Positions 53,216-63,519 of a stretch of DNA of 64,000 bases are shown one piece after another. The stretch lies in NCBI RefSeq assembly GCF_003182155.1, contig NZ_QGTG01000002.1:186001-250000 (forward strand), given 5' to 3'. The position numbers and the translations under genes are program-made. Position 1 is the stretch's first letter. Each line of letters begins with the position of its first letter. Origin of the DNA: Chitinophaga sp. S165 (lineage in GTDB: Bacteria > Bacteroidota > Bacteroidia > Chitinophagales > Chitinophagaceae). The notes below the pieces were generated by a model, which was given only the letters and a program-made list of their open reading frames with translations, had not been told where the DNA came from and did no database searches.

Positions 53216-53791
53216 CTATTTAATGATTTGTCCTTTGTAGTATTTACCCAGGAAGTAGGCCAGGTCTTCTTTATAACCGATACCGGAAGCTTCGAAACGC
53301 CACTTGCCATCTTTCAGGTACAAGCGTCCGAACTCTACACCAGTTTCCACTGAAAAGTCTTCTCCCAGTTCATATTTGGCAATCTCCTCACCGTTGGCAT
53401 CATCAACGATACGGATATATGAATTTCTTACCTGTCCGAAATTCTGTTTGCGTCCTGTTGCATCGTGGATGGTTACAACAAACAATATTTCCTTAATGTC
53501 GGGTTGTACTTTAGACAGATCTACCTTAATGGTTTCATCATCTCCATCTGCACTGTTGCCACCGGTAGGATCATCACCGGTATGATGTAAAGCTTCGTCA
53601 GGAGAAGTTGTATTGCCATAGAAAACGAAATATCCTTCAGTTGGTATTAATCTGTTGCCGTCAATCATGAATGCAGATGCGTCCAGATCAAAATCATTTC
53701 CTGTCCCTTCGTTTGGATTCCAGCCCAGACCTACGCTGATCCTGGAAAGCCCGATGTCTATTTTTTGTCCCTTCTGTAAATTAATTGCCAT
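53216..53791 (-). CDS. terD: TerD domain protein (first gene of the ter operon)
   Basis: A 191-residue TerD protein starting MAINLQKGQKIDIGLSR. GLGWNPNEGTGND leads to FDLDASAFMIDGN. The calcium loop is altered by an insertion to TGDDPTGGNSADGDDETI, so metal binding may differ from the other two copies. No exact TAnnTTTG promoter was found upstream; the nearest minus-strand match is TACATTTT around 53813-53820. All twelve genes down to terC run in the same direction with gaps of at most 42 bp. Confidence 0.95.
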   Translation of the reverse strand: MAINLQKGQKIDIGLSRISVGLGWNPNEGTGNDFDLDASAFMIDGNRLIPTEGYFVFYGNTTSPDEALHHTGDDPTGGNSADGDDETIKVDLSKVQPDIKEILFVVTIHDATGRKQNFGQVRNSYIRIVDDANGEEIAKYELGEDFSVETGVEFGRLYLKDGKWRFEASGIGYKEDLAYFLGKYYKGQIIK

Positions 53792-54110
53792 GAAATCTAA
53801 AGTGTTTGCAGGGTTTAAAATGTATTGTGATTATTGATTAACAACTGTTGCGACCATGCATCCAAAACAATGTAGGCTTATAAATATAACCAGATTATCC
53901 GGAACCGGCTGCCCCACATCAGGTTATAATTTGTGAATATATTTAAAATTATATATTCCCAGGTACTTTTCACTATAAAAGTTTAGTTAAATCATAGTGG
54001 CTCAACATCTGAGTGTCATGGAACCCAGCTATTTATATGGTAGACGATTATAAGCGATTTTTATTCTAACCCGATTTTCATACATTAGCCGCGCCAAAGT
54101 GGAAAACCTA
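53792..54110. other. Divergent intergenic region between the ter operon and the gldA-like gene
   Basis: This 319-bp AT-rich region must hold the ter promoter (minus) and the ATPase promoter (plus). Only near-consensus -7 boxes are seen: minus-strand TACATTTT near 53815 and plus-strand TACATTAG at 54081-54088. No gene or RNA is recognised. Confidence 0.5.
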
Positions 54111-55022
54111 ATGTCAATCACAGTAACACAGTTAAGCAAGGTATACGGGGAACAACGGGCGGTCAACGATATTTCCTTTTCGCTCAGCAAAGGAGAAGTG
54201 GTGGGTTTCCTGGGGCCGAACGGCGCAGGGAAAAGCACTACCATGAAGATGATCACCGGTTACCTGCCACCTACCGGCGGCAACGCCAGTGTATGCGGCT
54301 ATGACGTGGCTACCCAGCCCATGGAAGTGAGGCAGCGCGTAGGCTACCTGCCTGAAGCCAATCCCCTGTATTTCGATATGTACATCCGGGAATTCCTGGG
54401 ATTTGTGGCACAGGTGCATAAACTGGGCAAAAACACAGACAAGCGTATTTCAGAAATAATTGCCATGACCGGTTTACAGCCGGAAAGCAAGAAAAAGATC
54501 GGCGCTCTTTCCAAAGGCTACAAACAACGTGTGGGACTGGCCCAGGCATTGATCCATGACCCTGAAGTACTGATCCTGGATGAACCGACCTCCGGCCTGG
54601 ACCCTAACCAGCTGGCCGATATCCGTCAGCTCATCACTGAACTGGGAAAGAACAAAACAGTTGTACTGAGCACCCATATCATGCAGGAGGTGGAAGCGAT
54701 GTGCAGCCGGGTCATCATTATCAATAAAGGGAATATCATTGCGGACGATTCCCTGCAAAATCTGCAACAAGGGGGTAAGGAAGATGGTTATATCCAGGTA
54801 TCTTTTGGAGAACCCGTTCCATCGGAAAATGACCTTCAGCAGATAGCGGGCGTGACGAGGATCAAACAGCAGGATGCCAATACGTGGCAATTATTTGCAG
54901 GTAATCTGGAAGATGTACGCAAAAACCTCCTACAATTTGCTTTGATAAATAACAGGAACATCCTTTCTTTGCAAAGCAATTCGCAAAGCCTGGAATCTAT
55001 CTTCAGGGAATTGACAAGGTAG
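54111..55022 (+). CDS. gldA: ABC transporter ATPase, GldA-like
   Basis: A 303-residue ABC ATPase. Walker A GPNGAGKSTTMK near residue 37, signature LSKGYKQRVGLAQAL, Walker B VLILDEPTSGLDPNQ, His switch STHIMQEVEAM. The C-terminal 80 residues follow the GldA pattern. GldA with GldF and GldG forms an exporter needed for gliding in Flavobacterium; those permeases are not in this window, so a general ABC-2 exporter role is possible. The ATG at 54111 is preferred over a GTG at 54099. Confidence 0.82.
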   Translation: MSITVTQLSKVYGEQRAVNDISFSLSKGEVVGFLGPNGAGKSTTMKMITGYLPPTGGNASVCGYDVATQPMEVRQRVGYLPEANPLYFDMYIREFLGFVAQVHKLGKNTDKRISEIIAMTGLQPESKKKIGALSKGYKQRVGLAQALIHDPEVLILDEPTSGLDPNQLADIRQLITELGKNKTVVLSTHIMQEVEAMCSRVIIINKGNIIADDSLQNLQQGGKEDGYIQVSFGEPVPSENDLQQIAGVTRIKQQDANTWQLFAGNLEDVRKNLLQFALINNRNILSLQSNSQSLESIFRELTR

Positions 55023-55091
55023 GGGATGTTCCGGTGGCTATAATAAGCCGGTAACCAATTAACTTACAAATTATTATATTAAAACAATTAA

Positions 55092-56390
<1,299 letters not shown>

Positions 56391-56470
56391 ATAACACTGG
56401 ATTGAATCTCGTACGTCGAATTTCGGGATCTGATCTTTGATGACGATAATTTAATTAGTGGTCCATATTG

Positions 56471-56498
56471 CCGGGTTTTGAGTTACTTCAAAACCCGG
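56471..56498 (+). terminator. Terminator after enolase
   Basis: Perfect arms CCGGGTTTTG (56471-56480) and CAAAACCCGG (56489-56498) with an 8-nt loop. It shows that an apparent upstream extension of the next gene is not translated. Confidence 0.75.
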
Positions 56499-56537
56499 CC
56501 TTTTAAAAAGCCGTTCCCAGTCATACATTCATCTTAT

Positions 56538-56843
56538 ATGCAAGGTTTAAAATCCATTACAGTGCCAGCTTACATGCGAAACAAATATTTCGTATCAGCC
56601 GCTGCATTCCTGGTATGGCTGGCCTTCATCGATAGCAAGAATTTTATTTCCCAGTACGAATTACAATCAGAGGTCAACAAACTGGAAGGACAAAAAGCCT
56701 TCTTCCAGGATGAGATCAGTAAAACCAGGAAAGAACAACAGGAACTGTTGTCTAGTCCGGAAAAGCTGGAAAAGTTCGCCCGTGAAAAATACCTGATGAA
56801 AAAAGATGATGAAGATCTGTTCATTATCACTGAGAAAGAATAA
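56538..56843 (+). CDS. FtsB/DivIC-like septum formation protein
   Basis: A small division protein of about 101 residues. One membrane segment (about 18-35; YFVSAAAFLVWLAFID) is followed by a coiled coil (NKLEGQKAFFQDEISKTRKE) and the FtsB-type end PEKLEKFAREKYLMKKDDED. It belongs to the FtsL/FtsB/DivIC group that links FtsQ to the divisome. The start is set at the ATG at 56538; the frame continues up to a TTG at 56478, but that lies inside the enolase terminator. Confidence 0.85.
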   Translation: MQGLKSITVPAYMRNKYFVSAAAFLVWLAFIDSKNFISQYELQSEVNKLEGQKAFFQDEISKTRKEQQELLSSPEKLEKFAREKYLMKKDDEDLFIITEKE

Positions 56844-57084
56844 AAAGTGCGCTTTTTCGCCTCTCCACGTTGTTAAGTATTCCCTTTCCTGGCCGGATTT
56901 CCACGTACACCGGTTATCTTTACTTTCGAAATATTTCAACTACGGCTGACAATACATTTTGCATAATCTCCGTTATATAGTTAGGAACTAATCATTTGTA
57001 TTAAATAAATATTGCATGGGGAATTCTACACACTCATTTTTTGCCTTAAATTCTGTAACCAGTAGCGCTAATAAACCTAATAAG

Positions 57085-57234
57085 ATGACAAACCAGGACC
57101 CGGAATTATCTCGTGAAGAAGAAATTTGTCTGAATCAAGCAAGGAAAGCACTGGATACTATCCGTTTCTCTCCAAGACCAGAAACCCTGCAGGCTATTGC
57201 TGATTATGCCCGGAAGGTAACACCTTCAAAATAG
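57085..57234 (+). CDS. Small conserved hypothetical protein
   Basis: A 49-residue soluble peptide from MTNQDPELSREEEICL, with helical, charged SREEEICLNQARKALDTIRF and a QAIADYARKV end. An ATG at 57016 would add 23 Ser/Asn-rich residues that look less conserved. Composition and regular helix pattern suggest a real small gene, but no function can be given. It is 119 bp upstream of nth. Confidence 0.5.
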   Translation: MTNQDPELSREEEICLNQARKALDTIRFSPRPETLQAIADYARKVTPSK

Positions 57235-57330
57235 CATATCAGCCTGAAGGCTATAGCTGTCACGCCCGCACCATCCCTGCGCGACGAAGTAATAGCTATC
57301 GATAGTACATCCGGCATATTTGAAGCATAT

Positions 57331-57338
57331 TATCTTTG
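57331..57338 (+). promoter_or_regulatory. Bacteroidota -7 box for nth
   Basis: TATCTTTG matches TAnnTTTG and sits 15 bp before the ATG at 57354. It covers the earlier possible start at 57336, so it decides the start. Confidence 0.55.
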
Positions 57339-57353
57339 CCTATCTTTACAGGT

Positions 57354-58019
57354 ATGACAAAGAAAGAACGCTTTGCCTTTGTTCTCAGCTATTTCGAAGA
57401 ACATGCTCCCAATGCAGAGACTGAACTGATTTACGACAATCCTTATCAATTACTGGTAGCGGTCATCCTGTCTGCCCAATGTACGGACAAACGCGTCAAT
57501 ATGACCACGCCTGCTATCTTCCGGCAATACCCGGATGTGGAAGCTTTGAGCCACGCCACATTCGACGACTTATTCCCCCTGATACGCAGCATCAGCTATC
57601 CGAACAATAAGACCAAACATCTCATCGGCATGGCGCAGATGGTGATTGAAGACTTCAATGGTGAGATCCCTTCCACTGTAGAAGAGCTGGTCAAACTGCC
57701 CGGGGTGGGACGTAAAACCGCCAATGTCATTACATCTGTAGTTCATCAGCAGCCTAATATGGCGGTAGACACGCATGTTTTCCGTGTCTCTGCCCGTATC
57801 GGACTTACCACCAATGCCACTACTCCCCTTCAGACCGAAAAACAGTTATTAAAATATATTCCGACTGAAAAAGTGCACATTGCCCACCACTGGCTGATAT
57901 TGCATGGCCGCTACATCTGTGTGGCCCGCACACCTAAATGTGAGCAATGTGGATTAAGGCCTGTTTGTAAGTATTATCAGAGCCTGATCCGTGGTACTGC
58001 CATTAATTTCCTGTCGTAA
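57354..58019 (+). CDS. nth: Endonuclease III
   Basis: Bifunctional DNA glycosylase/AP lyase for oxidised pyrimidines in base excision repair. The 221-residue protein has the helix-hairpin-helix LPGVGRKTANVI with catalytic Lys, the catalytic Asp in AVDTHVFRVSARIG, and a [4Fe-4S] cluster loop C-x6-C-x2-C-x5-C near the C-terminus (CVARTPKCEQCGLRPVC). The start at MTKKERF is fixed by the upstream -7 box. Confidence 0.97.
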   Translation: MTKKERFAFVLSYFEEHAPNAETELIYDNPYQLLVAVILSAQCTDKRVNMTTPAIFRQYPDVEALSHATFDDLFPLIRSISYPNNKTKHLIGMAQMVIEDFNGEIPSTVEELVKLPGVGRKTANVITSVVHQQPNMAVDTHVFRVSARIGLTTNATTPLQTEKQLLKYIPTEKVHIAHHWLILHGRYICVARTPKCEQCGLRPVCKYYQSLIRGTAINFLS

Positions 58020-58040
58020 ATTGATAAGCTGCCGATTTCT

Positions 58041-58757
58041 ATGGGTAAACCTTTTTTAACTGCTGCCTGGCGTAATCTCCTCATGATCAATTTTGAGGCT
58101 GATCCAACCGTACTGCAACCACTCGTACCTCACAATACAGAACTGGATCTCTGGAACAATACCCTCTATGTCAGCCTGGTAGGTTTTATGTTTGAAAATA
58201 CCCGTGTAAGAGGTATTTCCCTGCCCTTTCATCGTCACTTCGAAGAAGTGAACCTCCGTTTCTATGTACGCTATAAAGAGGCTGGCATATGGAAAAGAGG
58301 TGTTGTATTTGTGAAAGAGATCGTACCTAAAAGGATGATCACTTTTGTGGCCAATACCGTCTACAAAGAGAAATACGCTACACATCCAATGCGGCATCAA
58401 TGGCTGCATACGCCGGACAATATGCTGGAAGTCAGTTATGAATGGAAGGTTGGTCAGCACTGGAACATGTTGAAAGCTACCGCCGAAAAAGAAGCATTGC
58501 CTATTGCTCCCGGCAGCGAAGCTGAATTCATCACTGATCACTATTGGGGCTATACCCAAATGGCGGCTACACGTACGGGTGAATACCAGGTAAGTCATCC
58601 GCAATGGAGAACACATCGCGTTGTTGAATACAGTTACCGTTGTGATACAGCCGTGCTTTACGGCGATGCTTTTGTGCCTATGTTACAGCAAAATCCTGTC
58701 TCTGCTTTACTCGCAGAAGGCTCTGATATCAGTGTTATGCCAAAAAAATTGCTGTAA
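58041..58757 (+). CDS. YqjF family DUF2071 protein
   Basis: A 238-residue protein of the YqjF/DUF2071 family (acetoacetate decarboxylase-like fold) of unknown function. Family features are FLTAAWRNLLMINFEADP, LDLWNNTLYVSLVGFMF, FEEVNLRFYVRY and a VVFVKEIVPKRMI segment. The gene lies 21 bp after nth, so co-transcription is likely. No catalytic residue can be assigned. Confidence 0.88.
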   Translation: MGKPFLTAAWRNLLMINFEADPTVLQPLVPHNTELDLWNNTLYVSLVGFMFENTRVRGISLPFHRHFEEVNLRFYVRYKEAGIWKRGVVFVKEIVPKRMITFVANTVYKEKYATHPMRHQWLHTPDNMLEVSYEWKVGQHWNMLKATAEKEALPIAPGSEAEFITDHYWGYTQMAATRTGEYQVSHPQWRTHRVVEYSYRCDTAVLYGDAFVPMLQQNPVSALLAEGSDISVMPKKLL

Positions 58758-58855
58758 ATCATTGCCATCCGTACTACTAATTTGGAATTTCGCTTATATT
58801 TTACTTATCTTTTGCCGCTAAAGTTTTTTACAGAGTCTAAAGTCTAAAATTCGTT

Positions 58856-60085
58856 ATGAAATCAGGTACTCGCTTACAGTTGTCTATTATGATGTTCCTT
58901 GAGTTCTTTATATGGGGATCATGGTTCGTTACATTGGGTACATTCCTTGCCAAAAACCTTCAGGCATCCGGTCTGGAGACCGCCAGTGTATTCTCCACTC
59001 AGTCATACGGCGCTATCATCGCCCCTTTTATTATAGGGATGATAGCTGACAAATTCTTCAATGCTGAAAAGATCCTGGGTATTCTGCACCTCGTAGGCGC
59101 AGCGCTCATGTTCCAGATGTACCGTGCCGAAAGTGTGAGCGTGTTCTATCCGTATGTATTTGCTTACATGGTGCTTTACATGCCTACGCTTGCCCTTGTG
59201 AACTCTGTATCTTTCCGTCAGATGAACAATCCTGAAAAGGAATTTTCTACCATCCGCGTATGGGGTACTGTGGGTTGGATCGTTGCGGGACTTACTATCA
59301 GCTATGCTTTCCATTGGGATTCTCCTGCAGGTACCGAAGCTGGCCAGTTAAAAAATACCTTTGCAATGGGTGCAGCAGCGTCCCTGTTACTGGGCCTGTT
59401 CAGTTTTACACTTCCTAAAACACCTCCAATTAAAGATAAAAGCCAGAAGAACAGCATTGCAGAAATTTTGGGCCTTGACGCCATTAAACTGCTTAGCAAT
59501 AAAAACTTCCTGATATTCTTTATATCATCCATCCTGATCTGTATACCACTGGCATTCTACTATCAGAATGCACACCACTTCCTGGAGCAGACAGGCCTGG
59601 AAAATCCTACAGGTAAAATGGCCATTGGTCAGATCTCTGAAGCACTGTTCATTTTGCTGATCCCTGTGTTCTTTAGCCGCTTTGGTTTCAAAAAGACAAT
59701 CATGGTCGGTATGATCGCCTGGGCGGTACGTTACCTGCTTTTCGCTTATGGCAATGCGGGTCCGCTGGCATTCATGCTCATTACAGGTATCGCACTGCAT
59801 GGTATATGTTATGATTTCTTCTTCGTATCCGGACAGATATATACTGACCAACAGGCAGGTGAGAAATACAAAAGTGCTGCTCAAGGTCTGGTAACACTGG
59901 CTACCTATGGTATCGGAATGCTGATAGGTTTCTGGGTTGCAGGTATCATCTCCGACTATTACACCACACATGCTACCGATAACTTCTGGCAGAAAGTATG
60001 GATGATCCCATCCATTATCGCCGCCGTAGTTTGGGTGTTGTTCATGCTAACATTCCGTGACAGCAAAAAAGCAGTAGTGGCATAA
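58856..60085 (+). CDS. Nucleoside permease (NupG/NHS family MFS transporter)
   Basis: A 409-residue inner-membrane protein with about twelve hydrophobic segments. It starts LQLSIMMFLEFFIWGSWFV and has SYGAIIAPFIIGMIADKFF and TIRVWGTVGWIVAGL, which are hallmarks of the nucleoside:H+ symporter family. A nucleoside or related sugar-conjugate is the likely substrate. The next gene is a sugar-type oxidoreductase, but a terminator separates them. Confidence 0.87.
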   Translation: MKSGTRLQLSIMMFLEFFIWGSWFVTLGTFLAKNLQASGLETASVFSTQSYGAIIAPFIIGMIADKFFNAEKILGILHLVGAALMFQMYRAESVSVFYPYVFAYMVLYMPTLALVNSVSFRQMNNPEKEFSTIRVWGTVGWIVAGLTISYAFHWDSPAGTEAGQLKNTFAMGAAASLLLGLFSFTLPKTPPIKDKSQKNSIAEILGLDAIKLLSNKNFLIFFISSILICIPLAFYYQNAHHFLEQTGLENPTGKMAIGQISEALFILLIPVFFSRFGFKKTIMVGMIAWAVRYLLFAYGNAGPLAFMLITGIALHGICYDFFFVSGQIYTDQQAGEKYKSAAQGLVTLATYGIGMLIGFWVAGIISDYYTTHATDNFWQKVWMIPSIIAAVVWVLFMLTFRDSKKAVVA

Positions 60086-60106
60086 TCCCTATTGCGTTAT
60101 ATACAC

Positions 60107-60153
60107 ACTCCGCAGTGAACTACCTATATCAACCTGGTGTTTTACTGCGGAGT
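60107..60153 (+). terminator. Terminator after the nucleoside permease gene
   Basis: Perfect arms ACTCCGCAGT (60107-60116) and ACTGCGGAGT (60144-60153), a 27-nt loop, then TTTCATTT. Confidence 0.65.
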
Positions 60154-60198
60154 TTTCATTTAACCCAAATCCTTATCACTCATTCAATCAGATAATTT

Positions 60199-61389
60199 AT
60201 GCAACGTATTTCCATGTTAGGCTCAGGCTTCATTGGCCGTTTCTATGCAGATTCCCTACAGGGTCAGAGAAGCCGGGACAAGATTGTCAGCATTTATTCC
60301 CGCAGGGAAGAAAGTGCAAAGAAATTTGCCGCAGACTACAACGTGGACCACTGGACCACAGATATGGAAGCCTCTATCGCACATCCCGATGTGAACGTAG
60401 TTTGTATCTCCCTACCCAACAACCTGCACGAAGCGGCGGTAGCGCTCTGTTGTAAACACAAGAAAGGCGTGATCTGTACCAAGCCGCTGGGCCGCAATGC
60501 AGAAGAGGCGAAACGCATGCTGGAAATGGTGGAAGCCGCAGGCATCTTTAACGGTTATCTGGAAGACCTTGTATACACGCCTAAATTCCTGAAGGCCCTC
60601 GAAAGTGTAAAAAGTGGTGCTCTTGGCCGTATACTGTGGGCCAAATCAAGGGAAACACACCCTGGCCCGCATAGTGAATGGTTCTGGGATAAAGAACAGG
60701 CAGGAGGCGGTTGCATTCTTGACCTGGGCTGTCATTGCGTGGAAATAGCACGCAGCTTTATTGGCAAAGACATCAAACCTGTTGAGGTAATGTGCTGGGC
60801 TGATACACAGGTTAAACCTATTGACGCAGAAGATCATGCCATTGGCCTTGTTAAATATGAGAATGGCGCTATCGGACAGTTTGAAGTAAGCTGGACCTTC
60901 CGTGGTGGCCTGGACCTGAGAGATGAAGTGATGGGCACAGAAGGTACGATCTGGTTGAATAGCTTCCTCCGTACCGGTTTCGATATGTTCACCACCGGCA
61001 AGGGCGCAGACTATGTTGCAGAAAAAGCTGAAAGCAATAGTGGATGGTTATTCCCTGTAGGTGATGAACTGAATGAACTGGGATACAATCATATGTTTGC
61101 TGATATGTTCAATGCTATTGAAAATAATCAGCCGGCAAGGGAAACTTTCTATGACGGTTACGTGGTAAATGCCGTACTCGATGCTGCCTATCGCAGTGCT
61201 GCCAGTAAACAGTGGGAACCCGTAAAACTCGACATCTGGCGTGGTCAGACGGGGTTAACCAAACCTCAGACCCTGGTAGAATATGATGCGGAACATTATC
61301 TTGTAAAAGAAGAAATGACCCATTTCGGGGCGAAGAAACTGATCCTGAAAGAAAAGAAGAGCGGTCAGATCATTGAACGCGTGATATAA
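60199..61389 (+). CDS. Gfo/Idh/MocA family oxidoreductase
   Basis: A 396-residue NAD(P)-dependent dehydrogenase, probably acting on a sugar or inositol. Rossmann start [17 protein letters not shown], then SLPNNLHEA and the active-site Lys in [18 protein letters not shown] (EKP variant TKP). The [13 protein letters not shown] segment carries the usual catalytic His region. It is monocistronic, with terminators on both sides. Substrate unknown. Confidence 0.9.
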   Translation: MQRISMLGSGFIGRFYADSLQGQRSRDKIVSIYSRREESAKKFAADYNVDHWTTDMEASIAHPDVNVVCISLPNNLHEAAVALCCKHKKGVICTKPLGRNAEEAKRMLEMVEAAGIFNGYLEDLVYTPKFLKALESVKSGALGRILWAKSRETHPGPHSEWFWDKEQAGGGCILDLGCHCVEIARSFIGKDIKPVEVMCWADTQVKPIDAEDHAIGLVKYENGAIGQFEVSWTFRGGLDLRDEVMGTEGTIWLNSFLRTGFDMFTTGKGADYVAEKAESNSGWLFPVGDELNELGYNHMFADMFNAIENNQPARETFYDGYVVNAVLDAAYRSAASKQWEPVKLDIWRGQTGLTKPQTLVEYDAEHYLVKEEMTHFGAKKLILKEKKSGQIIERVI

Positions 61390-61417
61390 ACTAAATGGTG
61401 TAGATCAACATAACAGT

Positions 61418-61453
61418 AAAAGGGTCTTCAATTCATTCATTGAAGACCCTTTT
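61418..61453. terminator. Bidirectional terminator between the oxidoreductase gene and the accessory cassette
   Basis: Perfect 15-bp arms AAAAGGGTCTTCAAT/ATTGAAGACCCTTTT with a 6-nt loop, T run on the plus side, A run on the other. Confidence 0.85.
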
Positions 61454-61465
61454 TATTTAAAGGTG

Positions 61466-61675
61466 TTATTGGCGACTCAATCTTACATTGAACAAATGTG
61501 CGTCTTCAATTCCTCTCAAGGTAAACCCTCTTCTTTTTATCACGCCATTTTTGATCAATTTATTGTAGTAATTATTAGCCTTGGAAAGGTCAACATTCTC
61601 TCCCTTTTGAAATTTGCCTTCTTGTTGACTAATAACCTTTTGGAACTCCTTTATCAATTTTGATTCCTCTCCCAT
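61466..61675 (-). CDS. Small unknown protein paired with the SDH-family protease
   Basis: A 69-residue basic, helical protein starting MGEESKLIKEFQKVIS. The middle has DLSKANNYYNKLIKNGVIKRRG and the end RGIEDAHLFNVRLSRQ. The helix then KRRGFTLRG turn gives a hint of a winged-helix DNA- or RNA-binding fold, but this is weak. Its ATG is one base after the protease stop, so the two form a coupled pair. A longer frame to 61723 overlaps the protease and is less likely. No family recognised. Confidence 0.6.
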   Translation of the reverse strand: MGEESKLIKEFQKVISQQEGKFQKGENVDLSKANNYYNKLIKNGVIKRRGFTLRGIEDAHLFNVRLSRQ

Positions 61676-61676
61676 T

Positions 61677-62549
61677 TCAAATAAATTTTCTTGTATGAAC
61701 AAAGATAGGTTGCTTATTTGCACTTACATAATCGGATAATAGATCATAGTATTCCCTGACTAAGCCACTTAACGTCTCATTTATAGAATAATCATCAATT
61801 TTCAGTCCTAATTCCTTTAATCGCTCTACATTAATGGGTCTGCCATGAGAATTCCACTCAGCGTTCTTGTTTAACATATTAGCTATTTCCTCGGCTCTGG
61901 CAGTTTTCTGCTCGACCGTTACTTCTTGTCCTTTCAGCTCTGGCGTTGTTTGATGCGTTAGCCAATTCTTAAACTTATATTTTACAAGCCACTTTTTAAG
62001 TAGTTGGATAGTCAAATCCTTTGCCTGCTCGTAACTTCGCAATTCAGCCAGATCCAGGTCTTTGACCATAAAAAATTCTACCTGAGAAAGCTCGTCTGTT
62101 TTAGATTTTTCAATTGCCTCATTAATCTTATCCAAATATCCTAAAGCCCCAACCCACTTTCCATCTTTATTTTGAACCTGCGGATCAATTGGCCCAAGAA
62201 CAGAAAAATAATCCATATAAATGTTATCTCCACTCATGCAAAAAATAGTACCTGAACTGTAGGCGTAGTCAGGAACTACAAAGTCTACAGTGCTGTAATG
62301 ATGTCGGATAATATTTACATACCTTTCAACTGCAATTGCACTTCCTCCCATAGTTGTCAATATCACTACGAGCTTGTCCTTCTTACCAGGATCTTGAGCC
62401 AATTCTTCAATGATGTTCCTAATATCATTTTCTAGTCCATCAATTATGTTTCCATAATAACAAAATACATCTGCCTTAAAATATTGTTCAATTTTAAGCA
62501 GCTTTTCTTCAAGCAATCCTCTGATTGTCGAGTTAACATTTGTCTTCAT
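61677..62549 (-). CDS. Clp-fold serine protease of the SDH (serine dehydrogenase proteinase) family
   Basis: A 290-residue cytosolic protein. ClpP/SppA-fold features: LVVILTTMGGSAIAVERYV near 60-78 (Gly-rich oxyanion segment), the nucleophile Ser in DYAYSSGTIFCMSGD near 94-108, and YMDYFSVLGPIDPQ after it. The end region GRPINVERLKELGLKID resembles the SDH proteinase family. Such proteases are sometimes linked to mobile or defence DNA. The coding sequence is visibly richer in A and T than neighbouring genes. It is paired with a 69-residue protein gene. Confidence 0.82.
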   Translation of the reverse strand: MKTNVNSTIRGLLEEKLLKIEQYFKADVFCYYGNIIDGLENDIRNIIEELAQDPGKKDKLVVILTTMGGSAIAVERYVNIIRHHYSTVDFVVPDYAYSSGTIFCMSGDNIYMDYFSVLGPIDPQVQNKDGKWVGALGYLDKINEAIEKSKTDELSQVEFFMVKDLDLAELRSYEQAKDLTIQLLKKWLVKYKFKNWLTHQTTPELKGQEVTVEQKTARAEEIANMLNKNAEWNSHGRPINVERLKELGLKIDDYSINETLSGLVREYYDLLSDYVSANKQPIFVHTRKFI

Positions 62550-62734
62550 CGTAAATAGTTAGGTTTCTGATTCAATAAAACTTTTATATACAACAATTGT
62601 TGCAGTTAAATGGAAAACGTAATCTAACTATTTTGATTTTTTGGGATCATCGGTATGAAATGCATTCACCAGGCAAATTGCCTGTATAAATTGTAGATTA
62701 TATGAAATCTTTTGGAGGTGGTTTATGGTGTAAC

Positions 62735-63328
62735 TTAACTCACTTTGATAATGTAAGCTTTCCCTAAGGTCTGAGATACCTCTACCTGCACCAATGTCCC
62801 TTTTTCATATTTATAGACGTTCTTTTTCCCCTCAGGCAGTACCAGTTCATAAAGTCCGTTTCCCAGTGGATTAAGCGTCAGAAAGATGCCTAAAGTCTCA
62901 GAAAATATCTTTGTGATCTGCCTTGGTTCTGTAAAGTACATTTCTCCGACGGAGTGAATGATCTCTGTTGTATTCAGTACTGACTTCTCACCATTTTGTA
63001 CAATGGAATAGTGCTTTGCTTCCCGTTGTGTGACAATCGTTTTATTATCGGCATCTTTACCTGAACTCTTTATCACCTTAGACCTGACCAGAATGTTGTT
63101 ATCAAAATCGCAGGAGATGTCGAGATTGAATTTCGCCAGCAGTTTCATGTCCACTTTACTTTGGATAGAGATATTGCGGCTGGCCCCATTTACTTTACAA
63201 TGGGCGGTAACGTTGCCGATAACGTGGTTACTGAAACGTATTTCGTAGTTGTGCGTTTGGGCATATAACAATGCACTGTTCAATGTAAACAGGCAGATAA
63301 ACAGTGTAGACCAGATGGCGCCTTTCAT
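62735..63328 (-). CDS. Exported hypothetical protein (DUF6134-like)
   Basis: A 197-residue protein with a signal peptide (IWSTLFICLFTLNSALLYAQ). The mature part is a beta-rich domain (HNYEIRFSNHVIGNVTAHCK, ISIQSKVDMKLLAKFNLDIS), consistent with the DUF6134 family of lipocalin- or LolA-like secreted proteins; the family name is from memory and not certain. It stands alone between the protease cassette and korA. Function unknown. Confidence 0.65.
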   Translation of the reverse strand: MKGAIWSTLFICLFTLNSALLYAQTHNYEIRFSNHVIGNVTAHCKVNGASRNISIQSKVDMKLLAKFNLDISCDFDNNILVRSKVIKSSGKDADNKTIVTQREAKHYSIVQNGEKSVLNTTEIIHSVGEMYFTEPRQITKIFSETLGIFLTLNPLGNGLYELVLPEGKKNVYKYEKGTLVQVEVSQTLGKAYIIKVS

Positions 63329-63419
63329 GATAAAGCTTTTGGCTATGTTGTAGTAATCCGTTCTTATATAGCAAACGTGCGATGGCCTCTTTTGTTATAT
63401 AGTATTAAATATAATAAAA

Positions 63420-63441
63420 ATCCTGCCCCGAAAGGCAGGAT
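63420..63441 (-). terminator. Terminator after korA
   Basis: Perfect arms ATCCTGCC and GGCAGGAT with a 6-nt loop; on the minus strand it is followed by TTTTTATTATATTT. It implies that no korB follows korA here. Confidence 0.7.
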
Positions 63442-63519
63442 CCTATATAAAATTATCATGAATCGTTAGATGGATAAGCACATCAGTCTGATCTCACAGG
63501 AGTTACCTGATCATAGTGC

